Origin: Nocardioides sp. zg-DK7169
Lineage (GTDB): Bacteria; Actinomycetota; Actinomycetes; Propionibacteriales; Nocardioidaceae
DNA: 64,000 nucleotides
Reading direction: 5' to 3'
Assembly (NCBI RefSeq): GCF_013155365.1
Contig: NZ_JABJRA010000002.1
Span: 124,001-188,000 of the forward strand
A program made the position numbers and the translations under genes. The notes beneath the pieces are model-generated. The model ran no database searches. It was not told where the DNA came from and saw only the letters and a program-made list of their open reading frames with translations. Positions 26,255 to 36,410 of the stretch are shown piece by piece. The number at the start of each line of letters is the position of its first letter. Positions within the stretch are counted from its first letter, which is position 1.

Positions 26255-26797
26255 GTGCCCCGCCCCATCACGCTGCTGGTCGAAGGTGCCTCCGACCAGG
26301 CCGCCGTCCTCGCCCTCGCCCCTCGCTTCGGTGTCGACCTCGACGCCGAGCAGATCACCGTCACCGTGATCGGCGGTGCCGGCAACTTCGGCCGCGCGAT
26401 CGCCGAGGCGGCCGCGCTCGGCCACCGCGTCGGCGGGCTGTACGACGAGAGGGAGGAGCGGTTCGTCGCCGGGGCCCTCAACCGGCAGGAGGGCGAGGAC
26501 CTCACCCGGCAGGGCTTCTTCGCCTGCCGTCCCGACCTCGAGCTCGAGCTCGTGCGTGCCGTCGGCGCGGCGGAGATGACCCCGCTGCTCGAGTCCGGTG
26601 GCGACCTCAAGACCTTCCGCAACTTCCAGGACCAGCCCGCCTACCGCGACCTCGAGGTCGTCGAGCAGCTGCGCCGCTACATCGCCGCGTCCGGGGCGAG
26701 GAAGGCCAAGTACGCCGCCCTCATGGCCGAGACGGTGTCCTTCGAGTCGGTGCCCGAGCCGCTCGAGGGACTGCTGGGCTGGATCTGGAGCGCCTGA
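26255..26797 (+). CDS. TOPRIM-domain protein (OLD/RecR-type fold), function unknown
   Basis: A 180-residue protein that opens with ITLLVEGASDQAAVLALA, the TOPRIM strand with its catalytic Glu, then GAGNFGRAI and a second acidic pair (GLYDERE). It lacks the ATPase domain found in OLD nucleases, so it is a stand-alone TOPRIM protein. Such small proteins are frequent in actinobacteria as predicted nucleotidyl transferases/hydrolases, without a known substrate. The start is GTG 26255, with GAGAAT 6 nt upstream and a purine-rich GGAGGAGAG tract. Confidence 0.7.
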   Translation: MPRPITLLVEGASDQAAVLALAPRFGVDLDAEQITVTVIGGAGNFGRAIAEAAALGHRVGGLYDEREERFVAGALNRQEGEDLTRQGFFACRPDLELELVRAVGAAEMTPLLESGGDLKTFRNFQDQPAYRDLEVVEQLRRYIAASGARKAKYAALMAETVSFESVPEPLEGLLGWIWSA

Positions 26798-26815
26798 GCC
26801 GAAGCGCTCAGGCGC
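26790..26815. terminator. Bidirectional terminator containing both stop codons
   Basis: GCGCCTGAGC and its complement form a perfect 10-bp stem with a 6-nt loop. The TGA of the plus-strand TOPRIM gene and the TGA of the minus-strand oxygenase are both in the stem, an economical convergent arrangement. Confidence 0.7.
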
Positions 26816-27866
26816 CGGCGGCGGCGCGCACCCGGGCTGCCTCGCGCGCGGCCTCGGGGTTCGCCACGCCGGCCCGCGAGCCGGCCAGCTTGGCCCGGAT
26901 GTGCTCGCCGACGGTGATGGGCGGGTACGCCGGCCCGGAGGATCCGTTCAGGCAGGTCGGCAGGGTCTCGATGACCGCGTCGATGTTGCCGTCGTGGAAG
27001 AACGCCGCGCTGCGCCGCCGCTCCACCCGGCCCTCGACGATGGGCGGCTTGACCCGGTGCAGCGTCGACATCCACCGGTCGTTGGTCCAGCGCGCCATCA
27101 GGTCGCCGAGGTTGATCAGCAGCGCCCCGTCGGCCGGCATCACGTCGTGCCAGCCGCCGTCGCGCCCGAGCACCTGCAGCCCGGCGACCTGGTCGGCCCA
27201 CAGCACCGTGACGATGCCGTAGTCGGTGTGCTCGCCCATCCCCGTCAGGTCGCCGTCGAGCTCGACCTCGCCCGGCTCGAGGGCGTAGTTGTTCATCCGC
27301 AGCACGTCGAGGCTGTGGTCGGTGTGGCCGGCGAAGAACCCGACCGGCAGGCCGAGGGCGTCGGCGAAGAGCGTGGTGAGGGTGCGGGCGACCCGCCGGG
27401 CCTCGGCGAAGTACGCCGTCACCGCGTCGCGGAAGTGCGTCGCCTCGACCGGCCAGACGTTCTCCGGGTAGTCGGCCTCCGGCAGGTCCAGGCCCGGGTG
27501 GTCGGAGACCGCCGCCCCGACGTTGAAGGCCTCGAAGAAGTCGTGCATCCGGTTCGCCGGTGCGAGCCCGAGGCTGAGGCTGAGCGACTCGGTCCTGGGC
27601 GGCGCGTAGCCGCGGTTGACCTCCGGCGGGGTGCGGTAGCGGGCCTTCACCTCGGCGGGGAGGGCGAAGAACTCGTCCAGCGCGGCGGCGAAGGCGTCGG
27701 TCACCGCCGTCGGGACCCCGTGGCCGACGACCTGGACGAAGCCGACGCTGCGCGCCGCGTCGTCGAAGGCCGCCGCGGCCGCCGCGCGGTCCGTGGCGGG
27801 GCCGGCATGGACGTAGGGGGAGATGTCGACGGTGGGGACGTGGAACGGGACGCGCTCGGGGCTCAT
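26808..27866 (-). CDS. 2-oxoglutarate/Fe(II)-dependent oxygenase, isopenicillin N synthase family
   Basis: A 352-residue cytoplasmic oxygenase with the N-terminal DIOX_N half (PTVDISPY, VGFVQVVGHGV) and the C-terminal double-stranded beta helix. Iron ligands are His213 and Asp215 (GEHTDYG) and His270 (STLHRV); Arg284 and Ser286 (RxS) should bind 2-oxoglutarate. It is the last gene of the NMT1/THI5-type importer operon, 82 bp after the second permease, beside the purine operon. Relatives include thymine 7-hydroxylase, so a nitrogen heterocycle is a reasonable substrate guess, but it is only an inference. The ATG has GGAG 8 nt upstream. Confidence 0.85.
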   Translation of the reverse strand: MSPERVPFHVPTVDISPYVHAGPATDRAAAAAAFDDAARSVGFVQVVGHGVPTAVTDAFAAALDEFFALPAEVKARYRTPPEVNRGYAPPRTESLSLSLGLAPANRMHDFFEAFNVGAAVSDHPGLDLPEADYPENVWPVEATHFRDAVTAYFAEARRVARTLTTLFADALGLPVGFFAGHTDHSLDVLRMNNYALEPGEVELDGDLTGMGEHTDYGIVTVLWADQVAGLQVLGRDGGWHDVMPADGALLINLGDLMARWTNDRWMSTLHRVKPPIVEGRVERRRSAAFFHDGNIDAVIETLPTCLNGSSGPAYPPITVGEHIRAKLAGSRAGVANPEAAREAARVRAAAGA

Positions 27867-27948
27867 GGGCCGGACTCCTCGGGTGCGGGGCGGGGGGAGG
27901 GAGCGGGTGGGTTCGTGGGCCGGTGGGCCGGCGCCGGCCGTCACCGGC

Positions 27949-28806
27949 TCACCCGGCCGTCGCCGTCCGGCCGAAGCGGCTCAGCACCGCGGCCTCGATG
28001 AGCTGGGCCAGCAGGTAGAGCAGCAGTGCGGTGAGGGTGACGACCACGACGAGCGACCAGACCCGGGCGTTCTGCGAGCGCCCGGCCGCCGAGACCACGG
28101 CGTACCCGATGCCCTGGCCGGTGGCCAGCCACTCCGCCAGCAGGGCGCCGGTGAGCGACCCCGGCACGGCGATGCGGACCGAGGCGAACAGCGCCGGCAG
28201 TGCGGAGGGGAAGCCGACGCGCAGCAGGACGGTGGAGGGGGAGCCGCCGTAGACCAGCACCAGGTCCCGCATCTGCGGGGTGACGGAGCGCAGCCCGACG
28301 ACGATGTTCACCAGGGCCGGGAAGAGCACGACGATCGCGCTCATGATGGCGACGATGGCGTAGCCGCGACCAACCATCAGGATCAGGATCGGGGCGAGCG
28401 CGATCAGCGGCACGGTCTGCAGCACCAGAGCCACGGGCATCACCGCCCCCTCGAGCATCCGGAAGCGCACGATCAGCGCGGCCAGCACGATCGCGGCCAG
28501 CATGCCTGCGGTGAAACCGATGCCGGCGTCGAGGAGGGTCTGCTGGAGCAGCGCCCAGATGTCCCCGCGCAGCTCGGCGGAGTCCTCCTCCCCGAAGAGG
28601 GTGGACCAGACCTCCGCGGGCGTCTTGCCGACGTACGGCGACACGTCCCAGATCCGCAGCGCGGCGACCCACAGCAGCACCACGATCGCCAGGACCAGGA
28701 CCATCGTGGCGACCTGGCGCACCACCGAGCGCAACAGCGACCCGGCGCGACCGGACGCGGCCGACCCGGCGGCGGACAGGGCGCCTGGGTGCAGCGGGGC
28801 GCTCAC
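27949..28806 (-). CDS. ABC importer permease (SsuC/TauC/ThiX type), second copy
   Basis: A 285-residue permease with a 35-residue Ala/Gly/Ser-rich cytoplasmic tail and about six helices. The EAA loop is near residue 195 (RDLVLVYGGSPSTVLLRVGF). The GTG start overlaps the stop of the other permease as GTGA. Two distinct permeases in one operon suggest a heterodimeric channel, unusual for this transporter class, which commonly has one permease. Confidence 0.85.
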   Translation of the reverse strand: MSAPLHPGALSAAGSAASGRAGSLLRSVVRQVATMVLVLAIVVLLWVAALRIWDVSPYVGKTPAEVWSTLFGEEDSAELRGDIWALLQQTLLDAGIGFTAGMLAAIVLAALIVRFRMLEGAVMPVALVLQTVPLIALAPILILMVGRGYAIVAIMSAIVVLFPALVNIVVGLRSVTPQMRDLVLVYGGSPSTVLLRVGFPSALPALFASVRIAVPGSLTGALLAEWLATGQGIGYAVVSAAGRSQNARVWSLVVVVTLTALLLYLLAQLIEAAVLSRFGRTATAG

Positions 28807-29591
28807 GACGCGACTCCCTGGGACCAGGGCGTGAGCACCCGGCCGAGCAGCCCGAACAGCAGGTAGAAGCCCCCGGCGAGCAGGGCGCAGCCGATGCCGA
28901 CCGCCCAGGCCTGCTCGACGTCGACGTTCTGCTGGGCGATCTTGAGGATCAGGGCGACGCCGTGCTGCACGCCGCCGACGTACTCGCCGAGGATCGCGCC
29001 GAGGAACGCCGCGGGGGCGCCGATCCGCAGGGCCGCGAGGACCGACGGCAGGGCGGCGACGAGCTGGACGGTGCGCAGCTGGCGCACCCGGCCGCCGCCG
29101 TAGACGCGGACCACGTCCAGGCTGGCGCGGTCCGCGGAGCGCAGGCCGAGGACGGTGCCCACGACGGTCGTGAAGAAGACCGACAGGGCCGCGAGCGCGG
29201 TGGCGGTGCCGGAGCGCTGTCCCTCGTCGGGGTTGCCGATGACGATGAAGAGCACCGGGGCGATCGCGACCAGCGGGATGCAGTAGCTGATCACCGCGAC
29301 CTGCATCAGCACCGGCTCCGCGAACGGCACCAGCAGCACCAGCGAGGCGACGACCAGGCCGGCGAGGGTGCCGTAGGCGAAGCCGACCCCCGCCTCCTGC
29401 AGGGTCATCGCGAAGTGCAGGGAGTAGAACCCCCACCCGTCGTCGATCGCGGTGCGGAGCACGCCGTCGGGCGTGGGGACGCGGGCGTCGGCGAGGACGG
29501 TGAGCGCGGCCAGCCACCACAGCGCCACCAGCACCGCGATGCCGAGCGTGCCGGTGCCCAGGGAGCGCAGCAGACCGGAGGACGTCGCCAT
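28803..29591 (-). CDS. ABC importer permease (SsuC/TauC/ThiX type), first copy
   Basis: A 262-residue permease with about six hydrophobic helices and the loop LDVVRVYGGGRVRQLRTVQL in the EAA position. The ATG at 29591 comes one base after the ATPase stop. It forms part of the operon binding protein, ATPase, permease, permease, oxygenase. The related family imports sulfonates, taurine, pyrimidine precursors or riboflavin. Confidence 0.85.
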   Translation of the reverse strand: MATSSGLLRSLGTGTLGIAVLVALWWLAALTVLADARVPTPDGVLRTAIDDGWGFYSLHFAMTLQEAGVGFAYGTLAGLVVASLVLLVPFAEPVLMQVAVISYCIPLVAIAPVLFIVIGNPDEGQRSGTATALAALSVFFTTVVGTVLGLRSADRASLDVVRVYGGGRVRQLRTVQLVAALPSVLAALRIGAPAAFLGAILGEYVGGVQHGVALILKIAQQNVDVEQAWAVGIGCALLAGGFYLLFGLLGRVLTPWSQGVAS

Positions 29592-29592
29592 C

Positions 29593-30411
29593 TCACTCCT
29601 CCCCGAAGAGCAGCTCGGAGGCACGGTCGTGCAGTGCGTGGAACTCCGGCGTGCGCATCAGGTCCGGCGTGCGGGGCCGGGGCAGGTCGACGTCGATGAC
29701 CTCCTTGACCCGGCCGGGCCGCGCGCTCATCACCGCGACCTTGTCGGAGAGGAAGATCGCCTCGGAGATGCCATGGGTGACCATCAGCGTGGTCGCCGGC
29801 TTCTCGGTCCAGATCCGCAGCAGCTCGACGTTCAGCCGCTGACGGGTCATGTCGTCGAGCGCCCCGAACGGCTCGTCGAGCAGCAGCACCGACGGCTTGA
29901 CCACCAGGGCGCGGGCGATCGAGACCCGCTGGCGCATCCCGCCGGACAGCTGCGCCGGCTTCGCCTTCTCGAAGCCCTCCAGGCCGACCAGGCGGATCAG
30001 CTCGGCCACGAGCTCCTCGTCCGGTCGCCGGCCGGAGACCTCGAAGGGCAGCCGGATGTTGGAGATCACCGAGCGCCAGGGGAGCAGCGCGGAGTCCTGG
30101 AAGGCGATGCCGAGCCGGTGGTCGCGGCGAAGCTCCAAGGGGGTGCGGCCCTCGACGAGCGCCGAGCCGGAGGTCGGCTGCTCCAGGCCGGCGAGGATCC
30201 GCAGGATCGTGGACTTGCCGCACCCCGACGGCCCGAGCAACGTCAAGAAGCTGCCCTTGTCGGTCCACAGCGTGGCCTCCGACAGCGCGGCCACCTGGCG
30301 GCGACCGACGGTGAAGCTCTTGCTCAGCTGGTCGATCCGCAGCCCGGTGCCGGCGGAGGTCGCTGCCTCGCCGGCACCGGGGTGGGTCGACGTCACGGAG
30401 ACGTCGGACAT
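29593..30411 (-). CDS. ABC importer ATP-binding protein (SsuB/TauB type)
   Basis: A 272-residue ATPase of the nitrate/sulfonate/taurine class. Walker A is GPSGCGKST near residue 59, the signature LSGGMRQR near 155, and Walker [14 protein letters not shown] near 175. The H-loop is in [11 protein letters not shown], the SsuB-type variant. It lacks a TOBE domain. It sits 11 bp after the binding-protein gene. Confidence 0.88.
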   Translation of the reverse strand: MSDVSVTSTHPGAGEAATSAGTGLRIDQLSKSFTVGRRQVAALSEATLWTDKGSFLTLLGPSGCGKSTILRILAGLEQPTSGSALVEGRTPLELRRDHRLGIAFQDSALLPWRSVISNIRLPFEVSGRRPDEELVAELIRLVGLEGFEKAKPAQLSGGMRQRVSIARALVVKPSVLLLDEPFGALDDMTRQRLNVELLRIWTEKPATTLMVTHGISEAIFLSDKVAVMSARPGRVKEVIDVDLPRPRTPDLMRTPEFHALHDRASELLFGEE

Positions 30412-30422
30412 GGCGGGTCCTC

Positions 30423-31481
30423 TCAGGAGGGAAGCTCGGTCAGCTCGGGCTGCTCCTCGAGCAGCTCCTCGAGCAGCGAGAGGTCGAAGAGCTCCTCGGC
30501 CTCGATGGAGATGCCGGCGGCGTCGAGGGTCACGAGGACCTGCTCGATGAGCTCGTCGGAGATCGTGAACAGGCCGTTCTCCTCGACGTCGGGGGTGACG
30601 ATCAGCTCGGTCTGCACCCGGGACTGCTCGAGCTCCTTGTCCATGTCGAGCTTGAGGTCCTTGCCGTACTCCTCGACCGCCAGCCGGGCACCCTCGGCGG
30701 GGTCTGCCAGCGCGTCCTGCCAGCCGCGGATCTCCGCCTCGAGGAACGCCTTCACCTTCTCGGGCTCCTCGGCGATCATCTGCTCGGTGGTGATCACCGA
30801 CTCGGCGACGAACGGCAGGCCGTTGTCGGCGAAGGGGAGGTTGGTGACCTCCAGGCCCTGGGCCTGCACGGTGATCGACTCGTTGGTGATGTAGGCCAGG
30901 AAGCCGTCGATCTCACCGTCGACGAGGGGCGCAGGGTCGTACTCGACCGGGACCTTCTCCACGTCCTCGGGATCGATGCCGTTGACCTCCAGCAGGGCGT
31001 CGAAGAGGGTCTCGTTGCCGCCGGCCTGGACGCCGATCTTCTTGCCGACCAGGTCCTGCGGCGTCGCGATGTCGCCGCCGTCGGCGAGCGAGAGGATCGT
31101 GAAGGGGTTCTTCTGGAACTTCGTGCCGACGATCTTCAGCGGCGCGTCCTCCGCCGCGATGACCTGGGCGGCGGAGACGGCGTTGCTGAGCCCGAAGTCG
31201 GCGTCGCCGGTGGCGACCAGCGTCTCGATCGCCCCGGGGCCGGGGTCCATCGTGACCTTCGTGAAGCCGGCGTCCTCGTAGTGCCCCGCGGAGTCGGCGA
31301 AGAACTCGCCGGCGAACTCGGCGTTCTTGATCCAGGACAGCTGCAGGGTGATCGCGCCGTGCTCACCGCCGTCGCCGGACGGGGTGTCGGCCTCGCTGTC
31401 GTCGGACCCGCAGGCGGAGAGGGTGAGGGCCGCCGCGGCCAGGAGGGCTCCGGCGCGGGTGGCGCGCGATCGTGGGGTCAT
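30423..31481 (-). CDS. NMT1/THI5-like solute-binding lipoprotein
   Basis: A 352-residue exported binding protein. A short basic N-terminus and hydrophobic segment end in a lipobox (TLSAC, Cys24). The mature part contains the NMT1/THI5 pattern, [19 protein letters not shown], then [20 protein letters not shown]. This class binds pyrimidine precursors, riboflavin or other small heterocycles. Head of a five-gene operon next to purine-degradation genes, so a purine, hydantoin or related ring compound is plausible; the sequence does not settle it. The ribosome-binding site is GGAG about 7 nt upstream. Confidence 0.83.
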   Translation of the reverse strand: MTPRSRATRAGALLAAAALTLSACGSDDSEADTPSGDGGEHGAITLQLSWIKNAEFAGEFFADSAGHYEDAGFTKVTMDPGPGAIETLVATGDADFGLSNAVSAAQVIAAEDAPLKIVGTKFQKNPFTILSLADGGDIATPQDLVGKKIGVQAGGNETLFDALLEVNGIDPEDVEKVPVEYDPAPLVDGEIDGFLAYITNESITVQAQGLEVTNLPFADNGLPFVAESVITTEQMIAEEPEKVKAFLEAEIRGWQDALADPAEGARLAVEEYGKDLKLDMDKELEQSRVQTELIVTPDVEENGLFTISDELIEQVLVTLDAAGISIEAEELFDLSLLEELLEEQPELTELPS

Positions 31482-31501
31482 GAGGTGCTCCGTCTGTGAG
31501 G

Positions 31502-31612
31502 GCTCGAGCGACGCTCGAGCGGGTGCAGGTGGATGCCGTCCCGGCACGGCCGTTTCGTGTTGTCCCGGAACGTAGGAGCGGGGGGTTTCGGGGCCGGGCG
31601 GCGCAGGTTTCG
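31502..31612 (-). promoter_or_regulatory. Control region of the NMT1-type importer operon
   Basis: Between the importer and guaD lies a perfect dyad GCTCGAG-N5-CTCGAGC (31502-31520) just upstream of the ribosome-binding site. Further out, GTTTCG occurs three times in the same orientation (31552, 31585, 31607), with gaps of 33 and 22 bp, close to whole helical turns. TACGTT on the minus strand (31569-31574) is a possible -10. These look like operator half-sites. Confidence 0.45.
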
Positions 31613-31641
31613 GACTGGTTAAAACGCGCGTCGGTGCCGGC

Positions 31642-32109
31642 TCAGTACGGCGTCCGGGCGTCGTTGCCCAGCCAGGCCTCGAACGGCGCGAATCGCTCGC
31701 CGAGCGGCACCGCGGCGACCGTCATCGGCCAGGTGGCCCGGTCGGCGCCCAGCAGGTCGTAGATCGCCCGGTCGTCGAAGCCGCCGCGGGCGGCATCGTC
31801 GCGGTCGGCGGCGTACACGACCGCGTCCAGGCGGGACCACAGCGACGCCGAGACGCACATCGGGCAGGGCTCGCAGGAGGAGTAGAGCGTGCAGCCCTCG
31901 AGGGAGAAGTCGCCCAGCGCGGCGCACGCGCGGCGGATCGCGACCACCTCGGCGTGCGCCGTCGGGTCCAGGTCGGGGGTGACCCGGTTGATGCCCTCGG
32001 AGACGAGCTCGCCGTCGCGGACGACCAGCGCCCCGAACGGGCCGCCGCCGGCTGCGACGTTCGCGACGGCGAGCGCGACGGCCCGTTCGAGCCAGGTGTG
32101 GTCGGTCAT
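31642..32109 (-). CDS. guaD: Nucleoside/base deaminase, probably guanine deaminase
   Basis: A 155-residue zinc deaminase of the cytidine-deaminase fold. His52 and Glu54 (AHAEV) and Cys82 and Cys85 (CEPCPMC) bind zinc and activate water. The position at the end of the purine operon, directly after xanthine dehydrogenase, makes guanine to xanthine the likely reaction, as in Bacillus GuaD; tRNA adenosine deaminase is less likely because of the context and the C-terminus. The start overlaps the preceding stop as ATGA. Confidence 0.82.
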   Translation of the reverse strand: MTDHTWLERAVALAVANVAAGGGPFGALVVRDGELVSEGINRVTPDLDPTAHAEVVAIRRACAALGDFSLEGCTLYSSCEPCPMCVSASLWSRLDAVVYAADRDDAARGGFDDRAIYDLLGADRATWPMTVAAVPLGERFAPFEAWLGNDARTPY

Positions 32110-34835
32110 GAGTCCTCCCGGACGGGTGCGACGGCAGCGGTGTCGTCAACAGTGCTGGAACGGGCGTTGCAGGCCAGGCGCCAGAGCCGGTCCCGGCTCA
32201 TCGGCAGCTCGTGGGGGCGGACGCCGAGCGCGTCGCGGACCGCGTTGGCGACCGCCGGCGCGACCGGGTTGTACGGCGCCTCGCTCATCGACTTCGCGCC
32301 GTGCGGGCCGAGCACGTCGTAGGTGTCGGCGAGCAGCACCTCGGTGGGCGGCAGGTCCCCGATCTGCGGCACGCGGTAGTCGCGCAGCGTGCGGGTGAGG
32401 ACCTCTCCGTCCTCGCCGAGGCGCACCTCCTCGTAGAGCGCGCTGCCGAGGCCCTGGGCGACGCCGCCCTCGACCTGGCCGCGCAGCTGCTCGGGGTTGA
32501 TCACCACGCCGGCGTCGACGGCCTGCACCGAGCGCAGCACGCGCAGCTCCCCGGTGACCGGGTCGACGGCGACCCGCACCCCGTGGACGTTGAAGGCGAC
32601 CGAGCGCGGGGACCCGTGGTGCTCGCCGCAACCGACCACGCGGCCGTCCGCAGCGTCCGTGGCATCCCTGGCGTCCTCCCCGGCGGCGAGGCGCCGCCGC
32701 AGGTCCCGCGCGGCGGCCAGCACCGCGCTGCCGGCGACGACCGAGCCGGTGGAGCCGTAGGCCCCGGTGTCGTACGCCGCGGCGTCGGTGTCGCCGGCGC
32801 GCAGTCGGACCCGGGTGGGGTCCAGGCCGAGCTCCTCGGCGACCAGCTGGACGTGGACGGTGGCGGTGCCGTTGCCGAACTCCGCCGACCCCACGCCGAT
32901 CGTCACGGTGCCGTCGGGCTCCCGGGTGACGGTCGCGTCGGTGTGGTGCCCGCGCGGCGGGATGGTGGCGATCATCGCGGCGGCCATCCCCTCGCCGACC
33001 AGCCAGCCGGGCGGTGCCGGGTCGCCGTCGCCACGCGCGAGCGCCTCCTCGACCAGGTCGAGGCACTGGTCGAGCCCGTAGCTGCCGAAGACGAGGTCGG
33101 TGTCGGCCGGCCCGTTGACCACGAACTCGTCGCCGGGGCGCACGACGTTGCGGCGCCTGATCTCCGCGGGGGACAGCCCGACCTCCCGGGCGAGCTCGTC
33201 GAGAGCGGACTCGATCGCGAAGATCACCTGGCCCAGCCCGTAGCCGCGGAACGCGCCGGAGGGGACGTTGTGGGTGTAGACCGCCTCGGCGTCGACCCGC
33301 TTGTTGGCGCAGCGGTAGAGAGCGACCGACTCGTGGCAGCCGTGGAAGAGCACGCCGGGGGCGTGGTTGCCGTAGGCACCGGTGTCGCTGAGCACGTCGA
33401 GGCGCATCGCGGTGAGCACGCCGTCGGCGTCCGCGCCGAGCTCGGCCTCCACCCGCACCGGGTGCCGCCCCGGCGTGGCGGTGAGCTGCTCCTCGCGGGT
33501 GAGGTCGAGCTGGACCGGGCGGCCGGTGCGCAGCACCGCCAGGGCGACGACGTCCTCGACCAGCATCTCCTGCTTGCCGCCGAACCCGCCGCCCACCCGA
33601 CCGGTCACCACGCGCACCCGCTCGGGGTCGAGACCGAGCACGTGCGCCAGCTCGTCGCGGACCAGGAACGGGACCTGGGTGCTGCTGCGCACCACCAGCC
33701 GGCCCTCCTCGTCCAGCCAGCCGCGGGCGCCGTGGGTCTCGAGCGCCGCGTGGTTGACCCGCGCGGTGCGCCAGGTGCCGTGCACCCGGTGCGCGGCCGC
33801 GGCCAGCCCGGCCGCGACGTCGCCCACCTCCCCGTGGGACTCGGCCACCACGTTGCGCCCGGGGTCGGCGATCCGCGCCTGCGCCGCCTGCTTCTCGCCG
33901 TGCACCAGCGGTGCGCCGGGGCGGCGGGCGGCCTCGGGGTCGTGCACCGAGGCCAGCACGTCGTACTCGACCTCGATCAGGGCGAGCGCGCGCTCGGCCA
34001 CGGCGACGGAGTCGGCGACGACGGCCGCGACCCGCTGGCCGCGGAAGCGCACCACGTCGTCGAGGAGCCGGGTGTCGTCGGGGTCGTCGAGACGGCTGGC
34101 GTGCCGGGCGGTGGAGTAGAGCACGTCGGGGGCGTCGCGGTGGGTGAGCACGAGATGCACGCCGGGCAGCGCCTCGGCGCGGGCGGTGTCGATGCGGGTG
34201 ATCCGCGCGTGCGGGTGCGGGCTGGGGAGCAGCTTGAGGTGCAGCACCCCGTCGAGCGGGAGGTCGAGGGTGTACTCCTCGCGGCCGGTGACGATCCGCG
34301 GGCCCGCCGGAGCCGCGACCGAGCAGCCGAAGCCGCGCGGCTGCGAGGCGTGGTCCTCGGTGCTGGCGTGGACGACGTTGGTGGTGCCGGCGAACGCGTC
34401 GCGGATCGAGCGGTAGCCCGTGCAACGGCACAGGTTGCCCTTGAAGGCCGCCTCCAGATCGACGCCGACGCCGCCGTGGCTGCCCCGATCGCAGATCGTG
34501 CCGTCGGGCGCGGCGAGCGCCGAGGCGGTGACGACGTACCCCGCGGTGCAGAAGCCGCACTGGAAGCCCTGGGCGTCGAGGAAGCGCTGCTGCACGGGGC
34601 TCGGCTCCTCCGGCGTGCCGAGCCCGGCCGCGGTGACCACCTCGTGGCCGACGGCGCGGACGGCGGGGTGCACGCAGGAGTGCACCGGGCGCCCGTCGAC
34701 GAGCACCGAGCAGGCGCCGCAGTCGCCGGCGTCGCAGCCCTTCTTCACCGCGGTGCTGCCGAGCTCGCGCAGCCAGCTGCGCAGGCACTGGCCGGGGGCG
34801 GGGGCGGAGGTGACAGGGGTGCCGTCGAGGATCAT
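32106..34835 (-). CDS. Xanthine dehydrogenase, fused [2Fe-2S] and molybdopterin subunit
   Basis: A 909-residue fusion. Residues 1-150 hold two [2Fe-2S] clusters: Cys34, 39, 42 and 54, then Cys93, 96, 136 and 138 ([17 protein letters not shown]). The rest is the molybdopterin domain, with [12 protein letters not shown] near residue 415 and the C-terminal [14 protein letters not shown] that carries the catalytic Glu. The enzyme oxidises xanthine to urate. The FAD domain is a separate gene upstream, so the holoenzyme has two chains instead of three. It needs molybdenum cofactor. Start and stop overlap both neighbours by 4 bp. Confidence 0.9.
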   Translation of the reverse strand: MILDGTPVTSAPAPGQCLRSWLRELGSTAVKKGCDAGDCGACSVLVDGRPVHSCVHPAVRAVGHEVVTAAGLGTPEEPSPVQQRFLDAQGFQCGFCTAGYVVTASALAAPDGTICDRGSHGGVGVDLEAAFKGNLCRCTGYRSIRDAFAGTTNVVHASTEDHASQPRGFGCSVAAPAGPRIVTGREEYTLDLPLDGVLHLKLLPSPHPHARITRIDTARAEALPGVHLVLTHRDAPDVLYSTARHASRLDDPDDTRLLDDVVRFRGQRVAAVVADSVAVAERALALIEVEYDVLASVHDPEAARRPGAPLVHGEKQAAQARIADPGRNVVAESHGEVGDVAAGLAAAAHRVHGTWRTARVNHAALETHGARGWLDEEGRLVVRSSTQVPFLVRDELAHVLGLDPERVRVVTGRVGGGFGGKQEMLVEDVVALAVLRTGRPVQLDLTREEQLTATPGRHPVRVEAELGADADGVLTAMRLDVLSDTGAYGNHAPGVLFHGCHESVALYRCANKRVDAEAVYTHNVPSGAFRGYGLGQVIFAIESALDELAREVGLSPAEIRRRNVVRPGDEFVVNGPADTDLVFGSYGLDQCLDLVEEALARGDGDPAPPGWLVGEGMAAAMIATIPPRGHHTDATVTREPDGTVTIGVGSAEFGNGTATVHVQLVAEELGLDPTRVRLRAGDTDAAAYDTGAYGSTGSVVAGSAVLAAARDLRRRLAAGEDARDATDAADGRVVGCGEHHGSPRSVAFNVHGVRVAVDPVTGELRVLRSVQAVDAGVVINPEQLRGQVEGGVAQGLGSALYEEVRLGEDGEVLTRTLRDYRVPQIGDLPPTEVLLADTYDVLGPHGAKSMSEAPYNPVAPAVANAVRDALGVRPHELPMSRDRLWRLACNARSSTVDDTAAVAPVREDS

Positions 34836-35599
34836 GCGGCCAGCTCCCGGACGACCTCGCGGGCGAGGGTGGCGGTGACGTCGGCGCGCCAGTCCGCGGC
34901 GCCGTGGGCGTCGTCGTACCAGCAGTCCACCGCCGCGAGCCCCTCCTCGAGCCGGTCGGCGGCCAGCACCACGGGGCGGGTGGTGGCGGCGGTGAGCGTG
35001 ACCCGGTCACCGACCCCCACCACGACCGCGGAGGAGCGCCCGTGCGGGGTGAGCGCGGCGCGGCGGAACGCGCTACGGGCTGCGCGCGGCCCCGGCGGGA
35101 CGTCGACCGCGCGCAGCACCTCGCCGGGCGCCAGCGAGGTCCGTCGTACGCCGCGGACCAGGGCGGCCACGGGCTCCCGGCGTACGCCGCCGTCCGGCGT
35201 CCAGACCTCGGCGGTGCCGCCGAGCGCGGCGGTCAGCGAGATCATCGCGCCGGCCGGGAGCGCAAGCGCGATGTTGCCGCCGACGGTGGCGGCGTGCTGG
35301 ATCTTGAACGACATCAGGAAGGCATCGGCCGCCGAGCGGACCAGCGGTGCCAGTGGGCCGAGCAGGGGCGAGGCGACCAGCTCGGCGACCGTGCAGGTCG
35401 CGGCGATGCGCAGGGTGCCGTCGTCGAGCTCCTCGATCGCCGGCCAGCCCAGGGCGGTGAGGTCGACCAGCCCGGTGGTCGCGGGCTGCGGCTCGGAGAA
35501 GAGCCAGGTCCCGCCGCCCAGCACGGTCTCGCCGGGGGCTAGACCGAGGCCGGCGCGGGTGGTCGGGCAGCGGTACGAGGTCACGTGGGTCAGGTCCAT
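34832..35599 (-). CDS. Xanthine dehydrogenase FAD-binding subunit
   Basis: A 255-residue protein of the CoxM/XdhB FAD class. [10 protein letters not shown] near residue 28 is the FAD-binding loop, and [15 protein letters not shown] near residue 102 contains the conserved TxGGN. The C-terminal CO-dehydrogenase-flavoprotein domain is short. It passes electrons from the iron-sulfur clusters to NAD+. The gene begins one base after the RpiR regulator stop and overlaps the large subunit by 4 bp. Confidence 0.87.
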   Translation of the reverse strand: MDLTHVTSYRCPTTRAGLGLAPGETVLGGGTWLFSEPQPATTGLVDLTALGWPAIEELDDGTLRIAATCTVAELVASPLLGPLAPLVRSAADAFLMSFKIQHAATVGGNIALALPAGAMISLTAALGGTAEVWTPDGGVRREPVAALVRGVRRTSLAPGEVLRAVDVPPGPRAARSAFRRAALTPHGRSSAVVVGVGDRVTLTAATTRPVVLAADRLEEGLAAVDCWYDDAHGAADWRADVTATLAREVVRELAA

Positions 35600-35600
35600 C

Positions 35601-36410
35601 TCAGGCCTCCAGCTCGCCGAGCAGGTCGTAGGTCCGGCTGATCGCGCTCACCCGGTCCCGGGCGGCGCTGCCGCACGCGGAGAGCACGGCGTCGGCGAGG
35701 ACGCCGACGAGGCTCATCGCGGCGGCGTAGCTGTCGAAGGCCAGCCCGGTCTGCACCGGGCACTCCATCCACACGTCGACCCGGTCGACCAGCGGCAGGG
35801 CGGTCGCGTCGGCCACGAGGACGACCCGCGCGCCGGTGCCGGCGGCGGCGTCGAGGAACTCCGCGAAGCCCCGCGGACGCCGGCGGAACCCGAGAACGAC
35901 GACGGCGTCGCCCGCGCCGAGGTCGACGAGCTCCTCGCCGATCACCTGGCCGGGCAGGGGCGCGAGCGCGACGCCGGCACGCGCCTGGACCAGCTGCTGG
36001 CGCAGGTGCAGGGCGACCGGGTGGCTGTTGCGCCACCCGACGACGAGCACCCGTCCGGCGGTGGCCAGGAGGTGCGCGGCCTCGGTGATGGCGGGCTGGT
36101 GCAGCACCCGGGTGATCGCGTCGCCCTCGGCGGCGGCGTGCACCGCAAGGTCGGGGGACCCGTCGACGCGGCGGGGCTCGCCGGCGCTGCGCAGCGCGCG
36201 CAGGTGCTCGCGCACCTCGTCGAAGTCGGCGAACCCGAGGCGGCGGAAGAGCCGGCTCATGGTGGCCTTGGAGACCCCGGCGAGGACCGCGAGCTCGGCG
36301 GCGCGGTAGGTCGCGAGGTCGTCGAGGTGGTCCAGCAGGGTCGTGGCCGCCTTGCGCTCCTGCGGGGTCAGCGTGGCGTGGCGGCGCGCGATCCGCTCAT
36401 CGATCCTCAT
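35601..36410 (-). CDS. RpiR/MurR-family transcriptional regulator
   Basis: A 269-residue regulator. Residues 1-80 are the RpiR HTH (LTPQERKAATTLL, then LAVLAGVSKATMSRLFRRLG), and residues 100-260 form a SIS domain that would sense a small metabolite (VLVVGWRNSHPVALHLR). It is embedded in the purine operon, with a 4-bp overlap on the upstream allC gene, so it most likely autoregulates the operon. The effector is unknown; urate, allantoin or a ureide are candidates. A shared palindrome upstream of two purine operons is the probable binding site. Confidence 0.86.
   Translation of the reverse strand: MRIDERIARRHATLTPQERKAATTLLDHLDDLATYRAAELAVLAGVSKATMSRLFRRLGFADFDEVREHLRALRSAGEPRRVDGSPDLAVHAAAEGDAITRVLHQPAITEAAHLLATAGRVLVVGWRNSHPVALHLRQQLVQARAGVALAPLPGQVIGEELVDLGAGDAVVVLGFRRRPRGFAEFLDAAAGTGARVVLVADATALPLVDRVDVWMECPVQTGLAFDSYAAAMSLVGVLADAVLSACGSAARDRVSAISRTYDLLGELEA

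Noticed and set aside
26597..28001. Long plus-strand frame antisense to the oxygenase
   Set aside because: The minus strand has the iron-binding residues and family length; the plus frame has no recognisable motif.
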